This document shows, in pieces, positions 36,387 to 45,293 of a stretch of 64,000 nt of DNA. The notes under the pieces were generated by a model. It was not told where the DNA came from. It saw only the letters and a list, made by a program, of their open reading frames with translations, and did not search any database. The first letter of the stretch is position 1. Each line of letters begins with the position of its first letter. Made by a program: the position numbers and the translations under genes. Source of the DNA: Streptococcus australis ATCC 700641 (lineage in GTDB: Bacteria > Bacillota > Bacilli > Lactobacillales > Streptococcaceae); assembly GCF_000186465.1 (NCBI RefSeq), contig NZ_GL636091.1:1000505-1064504 (forward strand), read 5' to 3'.

Positions 36387-37598
36387 ATTTCACTGGAAAT
36401 CAATTGGCGTAAAAATCTTTTTATTGCCTGGATTGGCTGTTTTTTCGTAGGTGCCAGTCTTTCGTTGGTAGTCCCTTTTATGGCTCTATTTGTAGAGGAG
36501 TTGGGGATAAAAGGTCCGGCTGTTCCTTTTTATGCTGGGATTGCAGTCGCCTCCTCCTCTTTGACTTCCGCTCTAATGGCCCCAATCTGGGGGAGTTTAG
36601 CTGACCGTTATGGTCGGAAACCCATGATGTTGAGAGCCTCGATTGCCATGACCATGACCATGGGAGGAATTGCTTTTGTCCCTTCCGTCTTTTTGTTGTT
36701 GCTCCTACGCTTATTAAATGGTGTCTTTTCGGGATTTGTTCCTAACAGTACGGCTCTCATTGCCAGTCAGGTGCCAAAGAATCAATCTGGATATGCTCTG
36801 GGAACCTTATCGACGGGAACCGTTGCCGGTACCTTAATGGGGCCTTTATTGGGTGGATTGATTGCGGAGCAATTTGGCATGCGGAATGTCTTTCTCCTCG
36901 TTGGTTTTTTCCTCTTTCTCGTCTCTGTCTTGACTTGGTGGGGGATTGAGGAAGACTACCAACAAATATCGAAGGAGGAGCATCTTTCAAGCTGGGATTT
37001 ACTGGCTTCTATCCAGCATAAGGACATTTTACTGGGTCTTTTTTTGACCAGTATGACCATCCAGATGATAGGCCAATCTATTTCTCCCATTCTCCCCCTC
37101 TATGTAAGAGAGCTTGGTCAGAGAGACAATGTTATTTTTGTATCTGGGCTGATCGTATCAGCGATGGGGATTTCCAGTATCCTGACATCGGGATGGATGG
37201 GAAAGCTCGGAGATAAAATCGGCAACCATCGCCTCCTACTTTTAGCCCTTCTCTATAGTGGGATCCTCTATATCTTCTGTGCCCTTGCTCAGACTCCTTT
37301 TCAATTAGGCCTTCTTCGTTTCCTATTTGGAATTGGGACAGGAGCCTTAATGCCCGGAGTGACGGCTCTCTTAAACCGCATGACTCCCAAAGAAGGAATT
37401 TCTCGGATATTTAGTTACAATCAACTCTTCTTTTATATTGGGGGAGTTCTTGGTCCCATGATGGGTTCTAGTATCGCTATGCATGTCAATTACCATTGGG
37501 TATTCTATGGGACCGCTATTCTTGCCTTTATAGATTTGGCCTTCCTTTTATTCATCTTTAGAAAGTATTTGAAAGTGAGAGAAATCAGTGCGCATTAA
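36387..37598 (+). CDS. pmrA: MFS multidrug efflux transporter (PmrA-like), non-canonical start
   Basis: The protein is a 12-span major facilitator with [11 protein letters not shown] (motif A) and an internal copy [11 protein letters not shown]. The order mutM-coaE-MFS-rpmG-secG matches the pneumococcal pmrA locus. The homologous N-terminus ([17 protein letters not shown]) is encoded in frame, yet the frame has no ATG, GTG or TTG between the stop at 36369 and TTG at 36465, which would delete the first span. I propose ATT at 36387 (or CTG at 36393). The ATG at 36379 is out of frame. A recent frameshift, an error, or true ATT initiation are all possible. Length from ATT is 403 residues. Confidence 0.75.
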   Translation: MSLEINWRKNLFIAWIGCFFVGASLSLVVPFMALFVEELGIKGPAVPFYAGIAVASSSLTSALMAPIWGSLADRYGRKPMMLRASIAMTMTMGGIAFVPSVFLLLLLRLLNGVFSGFVPNSTALIASQVPKNQSGYALGTLSTGTVAGTLMGPLLGGLIAEQFGMRNVFLLVGFFLFLVSVLTWWGIEEDYQQISKEEHLSSWDLLASIQHKDILLGLFLTSMTIQMIGQSISPILPLYVRELGQRDNVIFVSGLIVSAMGISSILTSGWMGKLGDKIGNHRLLLLALLYSGILYIFCALAQTPFQLGLLRFLFGIGTGALMPGVTALLNRMTPKEGISRIFSYNQLFFYIGGVLGPMMGSSIAMHVNYHWVFYGTAILAFIDLAFLLFIFRKYLKVREISAH

Positions 37599-37737
37599 AG
37601 TACAACTAACCTGCACGAGCTGTGGTAGTCAGAATTATTTGACAAGTAAAAATATGAAGACCCACCCTGAAAAAATTGAAGTTTTGAAGTATTGTCCCAA
37701 AGAGAGAAAAGTGACATTACATCTTGAAACGAAATGA
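37588..37737 (+). CDS. rpmG: 50S ribosomal protein L33
   Basis: The 49-residue product begins with GTG and reads [20 protein letters not shown], with later [12 protein letters not shown]. It is an L33 paralogue with three cysteines (CTSC, then a single CP); a fourth, as in zinc-binding forms, is absent. It overlaps the MFS stop by 11 bases. Its position between the pmrA-like gene and secG is the conserved streptococcal arrangement. Confidence 0.92.
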   Translation: MRIKVQLTCTSCGSQNYLTSKNMKTHPEKIEVLKYCPKERKVTLHLETK

Positions 37738-37780
37738 TTTTTATGGTAAAATAGATAGGATTTTAAGGAGTTTTTTAATT

Positions 37781-38014
37781 ATGACTAAACCGTTGATTAC
37801 AATTTTATTGGTACTATCTGTATTAATTATTATCGCTATCTTCATGCAACCAACAAAAAATCAATCTAGCAACGTATTCGATGCAAGTTCAAATGATTTG
37901 TTCGAACGTTCAAAAGCTCGTGGATTCGAAGCAGTGATGCAACGACTAACAGGAGTAATGATTTTCCTTTGGTTACTCATTGCGATGATTCTAATGGTAT
38001 TATCCAGTAAATAA
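37781..38014 (+). CDS. secG: Preprotein translocase subunit SecG
   Basis: The 77-residue product has two membrane spans separated by a loop (about residues 24-52, MQPTKNQSSNVFDASS), the SecG hairpin topology. AAGGAG lies 10 bases before the ATG at 37781. A longer in-frame start at 37724 would overlap rpmG and lacks a ribosome binding site. SecG aids SecYE protein export. Confidence 0.93.
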   Translation: MTKPLITILLVLSVLIIIAIFMQPTKNQSSNVFDASSNDLFERSKARGFEAVMQRLTGVMIFLWLLIAMILMVLSSK

Positions 38015-38124
38015 GATAGGCTTAGACATTGTCTTTGCCTATTTTTTCATCTATGAGTTGTTTGATAGGGAGATTGTCACTTGTAAAGAAATCTCTCTGA
38101 AAGAAAGAAAATAAAGGAGGCTGG

Positions 38125-38151
38125 ATGTCCAGCGCAAGATATGAAAAGTAA
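38125..38151 (+). CDS. Eight-residue mini-ORF overlapping the rnr start
   Basis: A strong AAAGGAGG (38113-38120) directs an ATG at 38125 that reads MSSARYEK and stops at 38149-38151, overlapping the rnr ATG at 38141 in another frame. The rnr start itself has no good site within normal distance. Translation of rnr may therefore be coupled to this mini-ORF, or the same site may serve rnr at a spacing of 20. It is too short to prove coding. Confidence 0.4.
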   Translation: MSSARYEK

Positions 38152-40498
38152 AATTATTGATTATTTAAAACAGGAGGGAAAAGCTCAGGTTGATCAATTA
38201 GCTCAAGCCATTGGAAGTACAGACGCCAAAGGTTTTCGTGAACTGATTAAGACCATTTCGCTGATGGAGCGACGTCGTCAATTGACCTTTGAAGAAAATG
38301 GCTTTTTAAGACTCCTTGATGCGAAGCCAAAAGGGACCATTACCGTGAAAGGCATTTTTCATGCTCATAAAAGTGGCTTTGGTTTTGTCAGCTTAGAGGG
38401 GGAAGAAGAGGATCTCTTTATTGGAAGAAATGATGTCAACCATGCCATTGATGGAGATACAGTTGAGGTTGTGATCACCAAGGTAGCTGATCGGCAAAAG
38501 GGGACAGCAGCAGAGGGGAAAATCATGGATGTCTTGGAGCATAGTCTCCAAACAGTTGTTGGCCAAATCGTTCTGGATGAAGAAAAGCCCAAGTATGCTG
38601 GCTACATCGTTTCAAAGAATCGAAAGATTAGCCAAAGGATCTACGTGAAAAAGCCAGCCCTGCAATTGGAGGGGACGGAAGTTCTCAAGGTTGCCATTGA
38701 ACAGTATCCGAGTCGCAAACACAACTACTTTGTGGCCACTGTTCAAGATGTAGTTGGGCATGTGACTGATCCTGGGATTGATGTTTTGGAAGTTCTCGAG
38801 TCCTTGGATATCGTTTCAGAATTTCCAGAAGCAGTCCTCAAAGAAGCAGAAAGCATTCCAGACAAGCCAAGTGAGAAAGATATGGAGGGACGATTGGACC
38901 TTCGAGATGAAATCATCTTTACAATTGATGGTGCCGATGCTAAGGACTTGGATGATGCGGTTCACATTAAGCGCTTGGAAGGTGGGAATTTCGAACTAGG
39001 GGTTCACATAGCCGATGTCTCTTATTATGTAACCGAAGGTTCCGCCTTGGACAAGGAAGCCCTCAACCGAGCTACCTCTGTCTATGTAACCGATCGAGTT
39101 GTTCCCATGTTACCAGAGCGGTTATCCAATGGGATTTGTTCCCTAAACCCTCAAGTGGATCGCTTGACCCAGTCAGCTATTATGGAGATTGACGAGCGTG
39201 GTCGGGTTCTTCGATACCAGATTACCCAAACGGTTATTAACACGACCTTCCGGATGACCTATAGTGATGTCAATGAAATCATTGCAGGAGACCAAGAGAA
39301 GCGTGAGGAATATCAAGCCATTGTGCCAAGTATCGAAGCCATGGTTGGTCTTCATCAGATCTTAGAAGGAATGCGGGAAAAACGAGGGGCCCTTAACTTT
39401 GATACCAGTGAAGCTAAAATCCTAGTCAATCCTCAAGGAAAACCAGTCGACATCGTCTTGCGTCAACGGGGAATTGCAGAACGGATGATTGAATCTTTCA
39501 TGCTGATTGCCAATGAGACAGTGGCTGAGCACTTTGCCAAACGAAAACTTCCCTTTATTTACCGGATTCACGAAGAACCCAAAGCAGAGAAGGTGCAAAA
39601 GTTTATCGATTATGCCTCTAGCTTTGGCATACCTATTTATGGGACAGCTAGTTCGATGAGTCAGGAAACCTTGCAGGATATCATGAAGAGAGTAGAAGGG
39701 GAACCTTATGCCGATGTCTTGTCCATGATGTTGCTTCGTTCCATGCAGCAGGCGCGTTATTCCGAGCACAACCATGGGCACTATGGGCTAGCAGCTGAGT
39801 TCTATACTCACTTTACCAGTCCGATTCGCCGGTATCCAGACTTATTAGTCCACCGTATGGTGCGAGAGTATGGGAAGGATTCTGAAGTAGCTAGTCATTT
39901 TGAACAGGTCATTCCAGATATTGCCAGCCAATCCTCTAGTCGGGAACGCCGTGCCATTGATGCCGAACGAGAAGTAGAAGCTATGAAGAAGGCAGAGTAT
40001 ATGGAAGAGTATGTTGGCGAAGAGTACGATGCTCTGGTGTCCAGTGTCGTCAAGTTTGGTCTCTTTGTTGAATTGCCAAATACCGTAGAAGGTTTGATCC
40101 ACATCACCACCTTACCGGGTTTTTATCATTTTAATGAGCGCGATTTGACCTTGCGAGGGGAAAAATCAGGTGTCACTTTCCGTGTCGGTCAAGAGATCCG
40201 AATCAGGGTTGAAAGAGCGGATAAGATGACTGGCGAGATTGATTTCTCTTATATCCCTAGTGAGCTGGATCTGATTGAAAAAAGCAATAAAGCTTCTGGA
40301 CGAAAAAATCGGAATGGGACCTTTAAGCGCCCTTCTTCTAAGAAAGAAGAAGGAAAGCAAGGAGGCTTTAGAGAAAACAAGCGCAAGCATTCTCCAAAAG
40401 ACAAGAAGAAAAAGAGTAAGAAACCTTTTTACAAGGAAGTAGCTAAGAAAGGAGCTAAGCATGGCAAAGGGCGAGGGAAAGGTCGTCGCACAAAATAA
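38141..40498 (+). CDS. rnr: Ribonuclease R
   Basis: RNase R is a processive 3'-5' exoribonuclease that degrades structured RNA and works with SmpB/tmRNA. The 785-residue protein has an N-terminal winged helix (1-70), cold-shock domains, the RNB catalytic domain with [14 protein letters not shown] (metal-binding Asp) and [16 protein letters not shown], an S1 domain (about 625-705) and a basic Lys/Arg-rich tail. Its 3' end overlaps smpB by 38 bases, as is usual. Confidence 0.97.
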   Translation: MKSKIIDYLKQEGKAQVDQLAQAIGSTDAKGFRELIKTISLMERRRQLTFEENGFLRLLDAKPKGTITVKGIFHAHKSGFGFVSLEGEEEDLFIGRNDVNHAIDGDTVEVVITKVADRQKGTAAEGKIMDVLEHSLQTVVGQIVLDEEKPKYAGYIVSKNRKISQRIYVKKPALQLEGTEVLKVAIEQYPSRKHNYFVATVQDVVGHVTDPGIDVLEVLESLDIVSEFPEAVLKEAESIPDKPSEKDMEGRLDLRDEIIFTIDGADAKDLDDAVHIKRLEGGNFELGVHIADVSYYVTEGSALDKEALNRATSVYVTDRVVPMLPERLSNGICSLNPQVDRLTQSAIMEIDERGRVLRYQITQTVINTTFRMTYSDVNEIIAGDQEKREEYQAIVPSIEAMVGLHQILEGMREKRGALNFDTSEAKILVNPQGKPVDIVLRQRGIAERMIESFMLIANETVAEHFAKRKLPFIYRIHEEPKAEKVQKFIDYASSFGIPIYGTASSMSQETLQDIMKRVEGEPYADVLSMMLLRSMQQARYSEHNHGHYGLAAEFYTHFTSPIRRYPDLLVHRMVREYGKDSEVASHFEQVIPDIASQSSSRERRAIDAEREVEAMKKAEYMEEYVGEEYDALVSSVVKFGLFVELPNTVEGLIHITTLPGFYHFNERDLTLRGEKSGVTFRVGQEIRIRVERADKMTGEIDFSYIPSELDLIEKSNKASGRKNRNGTFKRPSSKKEEGKQGGFRENKRKHSPKDKKKKSKKPFYKEVAKKGAKHGKGRGKGRRTK

Positions 40499-40928
40499 GA
40501 AAGCAAGCCACGATTATACGATTGTTGATACCATAGAAGCAGGAATGGTTCTGACTGGTACAGAAATAAAGAGTGTTCGAGCAGCTCGCATCAACCTCAA
40601 GGATGGATTTGCCCAAGTCAAAAATGGGGAAGTCTGGCTCAGCAATGTTCATATTGCTCCCTATGAGGAAGGAAATATTTGGAACCAAGATCCAGAACGC
40701 CGTCGTAAACTCTTGCTCCATAAGAAACAGATTCAAAAACTGGAGCAGGAAACTAAAGGGACAGGGATGACTCTAGTTCCCCTAAAGGTGTACCTTAAGG
40801 ATGGCTACGCCAAGCTCTTGCTGGGCTTAGCCAAAGGAAAGCACGATTATGACAAACGTGAATCCATCAAACGGCGGGAACAAAATCGTGATATTGCTCG
40901 TGTGATGAAACAATACAATACTCGTTAA
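40461..40928 (+). CDS. smpB: SsrA-binding protein SmpB
   Basis: SmpB binds tmRNA and is essential for trans-translation. The 155-residue product has [40 protein letters not shown], and the C-terminal tail with [16 protein letters not shown]. The N-terminal overlap with rnr places the start inside the rnr basic tail. No tmRNA gene is in the window. Confidence 0.97.
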   Translation: MAKGEGKVVAQNKKASHDYTIVDTIEAGMVLTGTEIKSVRAARINLKDGFAQVKNGEVWLSNVHIAPYEEGNIWNQDPERRRKLLLHKKQIQKLEQETKGTGMTLVPLKVYLKDGYAKLLLGLAKGKHDYDKRESIKRREQNRDIARVMKQYNTR

Positions 40929-40935
40929 AGTAAGA

Positions 40936-40980
40936 AATAGGAACAGATGAAGTAAGTGCCTAAAACTGTTCCTATTTTTA
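40936..40980 (+). terminator. Terminator of rnr-smpB
   Basis: AATAGGAACAG (40936-40946) and CTGTTCCTATT (40966-40976) with a T-rich end, eight bases after the smpB stop. Confidence 0.82.
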
Positions 40981-40992
40981 AATTTCTTTTCT

Positions 40993-41030
40993 TGAAACCG
41001 CTTGCATTTCTATCTGGATAAGGGTATACT
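40993..41030 (+). promoter_or_regulatory. Promoter with overlapping cre site, C69 dipeptidase 1
   Basis: TGAAACCGCTTGCA (40993-41006) fits the catabolite-responsive-element consensus with one mismatch, and overlaps the -35 TTGCAT (41002-41007). The -10 TATACT (41025-41030) follows with 17-bp spacing. CcpA binding here would block RNA polymerase. Confidence 0.65.
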
Positions 41031-41112
41031 GAAGGTAGCGTTGGTATAGTTGTCTTTTGTCGGCTTGAAAATTATTTTTTAGCCTCTTTTGTAGTCATAA
41101 AGGAGATCGACT

Positions 41113-42858
41113 ATGAGAAAACTACTGGTCAAACTGATGATTGCTTTGATGGCCTTTGCCTTGATTCCAGTTCAAGTTGCGCAGGCCTGTTCAGCCTTCA
41201 TTGTTGGGAAGGAACTCACGACAGATGGTTCCATGCTCTTTGGGCGGACTGAAGACTATCCTTATGCTCCCGATGGTGGTCGCCACAATAAAACTTATGA
41301 AGTGGTACCTGCCAAAGACTATAAGGATGGGGATATGTTGGAGGATGAATCCAACGGCTTTGCTTATCCGCACTTGAGTCATGAAATGAAATATACTGCA
41401 ACTTATGATGCAGCCCATGGAGATGGTTCCAACGGAAACTTCGGGGCACACGGCTTTAACGAAGCGGGCGTTTCCATGACTTCTACCGTATCTGCAACCC
41501 CACACGATAAGATTTTGGAAGCAGACCCATTGGTGAAAAATGGCTTGGCTGAGGCTGCTATGGTGGACTTGGTTCTTCCACGTGTGAAAACAGCTCGTGA
41601 AGGAATTGAGTTGGTTGCCAAGGTACTTGATGAAAAAGGATCTGCCGAAGGAAACATCATTGTCGTAGCAGATAAGAATGAACTCTGGTACATGGAAATC
41701 CTCTCTGGTCACCAATATGTAGCCATTAAATTCCCTCAAGACCGCTATGCCATCTTTGCCAATACCTACTATCTAGGACATGTGGATTTCAAGGATAAGG
41801 ACAATGTCATTGCTTCGAAAGATGTGGAAGCAGTTGCTAAAAAGGCAGATCATTACAAGACAGATAAAGATGGTAACTTCCATATCGCAGACTCTTATGG
41901 TCCAGATGAATATACCGAACGCAACCGCTCACGGACCTATGCAGGGATTACCTTGATGGATCCTAAAGCAGACGTCAAATATGATGACAAACACTTTGAC
42001 CTCTTGCGCAAACCAACAGATCCTTCTAAGAAATATAGCCTAGAAGATGTTTTCGCTGAACAACGGAACCGGTTCGAACACCTCAAACAATACACACCAG
42101 ATGACTTGGTGGAACCAGGTAAAGAAGTCGATACCAATAAATACAAATATGCTTTGGGAAATGAAAACGTCATTAACGCCCACGTATACCAAATCAAGAA
42201 GGACTTGCCAACTCCATTTGGAGGTGTCGTTTGGTTGGGACTCGCTCAAAGCCGTAACACCCCTTATGTGCCATTCTATGGTATTGTCAATGATACCTAT
42301 GCACCATTCAAAGTTCGCTCTGCCAAATACGATCCAACTTCTTGGTATTGGGCTGTTTGGCATATTGACCAAATGGTCATGAAATACCCAGATCTCTTTG
42401 GCAATAGCATCCAAGAGAAGTGGAAAGAATTGGAAAAAGGCTGGATCAAGGAACAAGCAGCTTTGGATCAAAAATACAGTGGACTCACTGATGACCAAGC
42501 GAAAGCTACTGCAGACGAAGTAACAAGTGACTCACTTAAACGTGCGGAAACCATCTTCAAACAAATCAAGCAAGTTGAAAGTGAGATGGAAGATATGATT
42601 CGTACAGAAAAAGGCTTGGAAGCAGACTTTGTATATGATGGCTACAATAAGGCCAATCTGGTAGCAGCAGCCCAAGCTGAAAAAGATGCATCGAAAGAAA
42701 CAGATAAGAAGGAAGAAACAGCTTCTAGTCAATCATCTAGCAAGGCAAGTGATTCAAATAGCAGTCTATCTGCCGTCTTAGGAGTTTTAGCTCTTGCAGG
42801 ATTTGGCTTGGCAGGTTTCTACTTTAAAAAATCAAAAAAGAATGAAAATGAAGAATAA
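41113..42858 (+). CDS. Secreted/membrane-anchored C69 family dipeptidase 1
   Basis: The 581-residue protein has a signal peptide whose predicted cleavage (VAQA|C) would leave Cys26 as the N-terminal nucleophile of the C69 family, followed by SAFIVGKELTTDGSMLFGRTEDY. Other family blocks are visible in the middle (GSAEGNIIVVADKNELWYMEILSGHQY, and SWYWAVWHIDQMVMKYPDLFG). The C-terminus has a Ser/Lys-rich linker, a hydrophobic span and KKSKKNENEE, with no LPXTG. It probably cleaves peptides outside the cell. It is paralogous to the gene at 45294. Confidence 0.9.
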   Translation: MRKLLVKLMIALMAFALIPVQVAQACSAFIVGKELTTDGSMLFGRTEDYPYAPDGGRHNKTYEVVPAKDYKDGDMLEDESNGFAYPHLSHEMKYTATYDAAHGDGSNGNFGAHGFNEAGVSMTSTVSATPHDKILEADPLVKNGLAEAAMVDLVLPRVKTAREGIELVAKVLDEKGSAEGNIIVVADKNELWYMEILSGHQYVAIKFPQDRYAIFANTYYLGHVDFKDKDNVIASKDVEAVAKKADHYKTDKDGNFHIADSYGPDEYTERNRSRTYAGITLMDPKADVKYDDKHFDLLRKPTDPSKKYSLEDVFAEQRNRFEHLKQYTPDDLVEPGKEVDTNKYKYALGNENVINAHVYQIKKDLPTPFGGVVWLGLAQSRNTPYVPFYGIVNDTYAPFKVRSAKYDPTSWYWAVWHIDQMVMKYPDLFGNSIQEKWKELEKGWIKEQAALDQKYSGLTDDQAKATADEVTSDSLKRAETIFKQIKQVESEMEDMIRTEKGLEADFVYDGYNKANLVAAAQAEKDASKETDKKEETASSQSSSKASDSNSSLSAVLGVLALAGFGLAGFYFKKSKKNENEE

Positions 42859-43017
42859 GAAGACAGAGACTGTTAGGTCAGCATCCTGTTTCAAATAGAT
42901 TCTAAAAGAGTGGAATAGAAGTCTTAGTAAAAGAAGCTTGCAATTCCACTCTTTTTATTGTTATTTGCATATAATTTTTGTATGATAAAGATAAATAGAA
43001 AGAAGGAGAATAGATGG

Positions 43018-43878
43018 ATGCCTGAAAAATTGATTGCCTATAAGCGGATGCCTTTGTGGACCAAGGATACCATGCCTGAAGCAGTCCAAAGAAAACACAA
43101 TACCAAGGTAGGAACCTGGGGAAAGATTACTGTCCTCAAAGGAAAACTTAAGTTTATCGAGCTGACAGAAGATGGGGAAGAAGTAGCTAGCCATGTTTTT
43201 GAAGCAGGTGCGGATAATCCTATGGCACAACCTCAAGCTTGGCACCGTGTAGAGGCCCTTACAGATGATGTGGAATGGTTCTTGGAATTTTACTGTGAGC
43301 CAAAAGATTATTTCCCCAAAAAATATAATTGTAATCCCGTCCATTCGGAAGTGCTAGAAGCCATGGAGTCCCTTTCTCCAGGGAAAGCCTTGGATTTAGG
43401 GTGTGGACAAGGACGAAATGCTCTCTTTTTGGCCCAGCATGGCTTTGAAGTGACAGCAGTCGATCAAAATGAATTAGCACTAGAAATCCTACAAAGTATT
43501 GTAGAACAAGAAGATTTGGAAATGACTGTGGGGATCTATGATATTAACTCGGCAGCCCTAACGCAAACCTATGACTTGATTGTCTCAACAGTTGTCCTCA
43601 TGTTCTTGCAAGCGGACCGCATTCCAGCGATTATTCGAAATATGCAAGACCAGACCAATCCAGGTGGCTATAACTTAATCGTTTGTGCCATGGATACAGA
43701 GGACTATCCTTGTCAGGTTCCTTTCTCCTTTACATTTAAGGAAGGTGAGCTAGCTGACTATTACAAGGATTGGGAACTCATTAAATACAATGAGAATCCA
43801 GGTCATCTGCACCGACGTGATGAACATGGCAATCGGATTTCCTTACGCTTTGCGACCATGCTAGCCAAGAAAATATAA
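43018..43878 (+). CDS. tehB: SAM-dependent methyltransferase TehB with N-terminal cupin-like domain
   Basis: The 286-residue protein has an N-terminal domain (about 1-95, with GTWGKITVLKGKLKF) of the DUF1971/cupin type found fused to TehB, then a methyltransferase with ALDLGCGQGRNALFLAQHGF (motif I) and TVDQNE-type AVDQNE. TehB proteins volatilise tellurite and may serve other detoxification roles. The ATG at 43018 has AAGGAG 9 bases upstream; the ATG at 43014 is out of frame. A TATAAT (42969-42974) lies about 45 bases before it. Confidence 0.88.
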   Translation: MPEKLIAYKRMPLWTKDTMPEAVQRKHNTKVGTWGKITVLKGKLKFIELTEDGEEVASHVFEAGADNPMAQPQAWHRVEALTDDVEWFLEFYCEPKDYFPKKYNCNPVHSEVLEAMESLSPGKALDLGCGQGRNALFLAQHGFEVTAVDQNELALEILQSIVEQEDLEMTVGIYDINSAALTQTYDLIVSTVVLMFLQADRIPAIIRNMQDQTNPGGYNLIVCAMDTEDYPCQVPFSFTFKEGELADYYKDWELIKYNENPGHLHRRDEHGNRISLRFATMLAKKI

Positions 43879-43936
43879 ATAGCTCTCTAGACAAGGCCCC
43901 CTTGCAGTCGTCCTTGTCTTTTTATGTCTGAAAACC

Positions 43937-43964
43937 TTCTGTAAATACTTGATTTTTTACAGAA
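43937..43964. promoter_or_regulatory. Inverted repeat upstream of lrgAB
   Basis: TTCTGTAAA (43937-43945) and TTTACAGAA (43956-43964) form a perfect 9-bp inverted repeat with a 10-bp spacer, starting about 75 bases before lrgA. It is a candidate operator for the regulator of lrgAB (LytT in other species); the match to a LytTR site is not clear. Confidence 0.45.
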
Positions 43965-44012
43965 AAGGAGTAGACTGTTAGTGTATCTTTCAATAATTTT
44001 GAGGAGAAGCGC

Positions 44013-44384
44013 GTGAAACTCTATGTTCAACTGATGATTATCTTTACCATCTCTTTAATCGGGGAAGGGATATCGACCCTCTTTCATTTGCCGATTCCAG
44101 GAAGTATTATTGGCTTACTGATTCTATTTCTTTGCTTGCAGTTGAAATGGCTTCGTATCCGCCATGTAAATCTGGTCGGATCTTTTCTCTTAGCCAATAT
44201 GACTATTCTATTTTTACCTCCAGCGGTTGGGATTATGGATAAGTTTGATGTCATTAAGCCCTATTTATTTCCCATCGTTTTGATTATTCTAGGGGCTATC
44301 ATCATCAATGTAACCCTCATTGCCTTAGTCGTCGGTTTTATCAAGACTCGGTATGAGGGGGATTATGAAGGAGGTAAGAAATGA
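44013..44384 (+). CDS. lrgA: Holin-like protein LrgA (CidA/LrgA family)
   Basis: The 123-residue membrane protein has four spans and PIPGSIIGLLILFLCLQLKWL, typical of the CidA/LrgA family, which modulates murein hydrolase activity and autolysis and, in some species, pyruvate uptake. Translation begins at GTG with GAGGAG upstream. It overlaps lrgB by four bases (ATGA). No lytST genes are nearby. Confidence 0.9.
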   Translation: MKLYVQLMIIFTISLIGEGISTLFHLPIPGSIIGLLILFLCLQLKWLRIRHVNLVGSFLLANMTILFLPPAVGIMDKFDVIKPYLFPIVLIILGAIIINVTLIALVVGFIKTRYEGDYEGGKK

Positions 44385-45079
44385 TGGAAAGTTTGTGGTA
44401 TAATCCTCTCTTTGGGATTTCTTTATCGGTCTTTGCCTATCTGATTGGGATGATGATTTTTCGTAGCTTCCCCCATCCCATCACGACCCCTCTCTTAGTT
44501 GCTACAGTGTTGGTCATCGCCTTCTTGAAGCTGACAGGGATTTCCTATAAGGCCTATAATGTTGGGGGAACTTACCTTAGTAATTTGATTGTACCTTCAA
44601 CGGTTGTCTTAGGTATTCCCTTGTATAAGAGTTTCCATTTGATAAAGCACCATGCCAAGAGTATTCTTTTAAGTAGTTTTCTAGCAGTAGTGGTCAATAC
44701 AGTTTTCACAGCTGTCTTGGCTAAGATTTATGGGATGAAGTACTTTCTAGCTATTTCCCTCTTCCCTAAGTCTGTTACAACAGCTATGGCAGTAGGAATT
44801 ACGGAAAAAATGCAGGGGATTACTACGATTACTTTGGTCGTCGTTGTGGCAACAGGCATTCTAACCAGTGTCTTGGGACCGACTATTCTTAAATTTCTAA
44901 AAGTAGAGGATCCTGTTGCCATTGGTTTGGCCCTTGGGGGCACAGGCCATGCGGTGGGTACTGGTGCAGCCTTTCAGTATGGTCAAGTAGCCGGGGCTAT
45001 GGGAGGCTTAGCAATTGGGATAACTGGAGTTTTCTACGTCTTTGTAAGTCCCCTTGTGGCGAGCCTTATTCTTTCCTAA
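44381..45079 (+). CDS. lrgB: Antiholin-like protein LrgB
   Basis: The 232-residue polytopic protein is the partner of LrgA. Family blocks are visible: FPKSVTTAMAVGITEKMQG, GTGHAVGTGAAFQYG-type HAVGTGAAFQYGQVAGAMGGLAIG and a TIV-rich C-terminal span. The start overlaps the lrgA stop. Confidence 0.93.
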   Translation: MMESLWYNPLFGISLSVFAYLIGMMIFRSFPHPITTPLLVATVLVIAFLKLTGISYKAYNVGGTYLSNLIVPSTVVLGIPLYKSFHLIKHHAKSILLSSFLAVVVNTVFTAVLAKIYGMKYFLAISLFPKSVTTAMAVGITEKMQGITTITLVVVVATGILTSVLGPTILKFLKVEDPVAIGLALGGTGHAVGTGAAFQYGQVAGAMGGLAIGITGVFYVFVSPLVASLILS

Positions 45080-45098
45080 AAAGGTAGATAGTATTCAG

Positions 45099-45130
45099 AA
45101 AAAGCTTGGAATAAGTGTTCCGAGCTTTTT
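45099..45130 (+). terminator. Terminator of lrgAB
   Basis: AAAAAGCTTGGAA, loop TAAGTG, TTCCGAGCTTTTT with one T-G pair, about 20 bases after lrgB. Confidence 0.82.
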
Positions 45131-45213
45131 AGTGTACAGTTAGATAGAGATGGTTGCTTGATAATTTGAAGGTCAAATAATTTTCAGATAGATTACTAAT
45201 TGATTACAGTCCT

Positions 45214-45251
45214 TGTAAGCGCTTGCCAAACCTTGGATCAAAAGGTATACT
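45214..45251 (+). promoter_or_regulatory. Promoter with overlapping cre site, C69 dipeptidase 2
   Basis: TGTAAGCGCTTGCC (45214-45227) closely matches the cre consensus. It overlaps the -35 TTGCCA (45223-45228), which is spaced 17 bp from the -10 TATACT (45246-45251). The layout is the same as for C69 dipeptidase 1. Confidence 0.7.
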
Positions 45252-45293
45252 AAAAGAGGTTATACGGTTAATATCTAGTTAAAGGAGTTCAAT

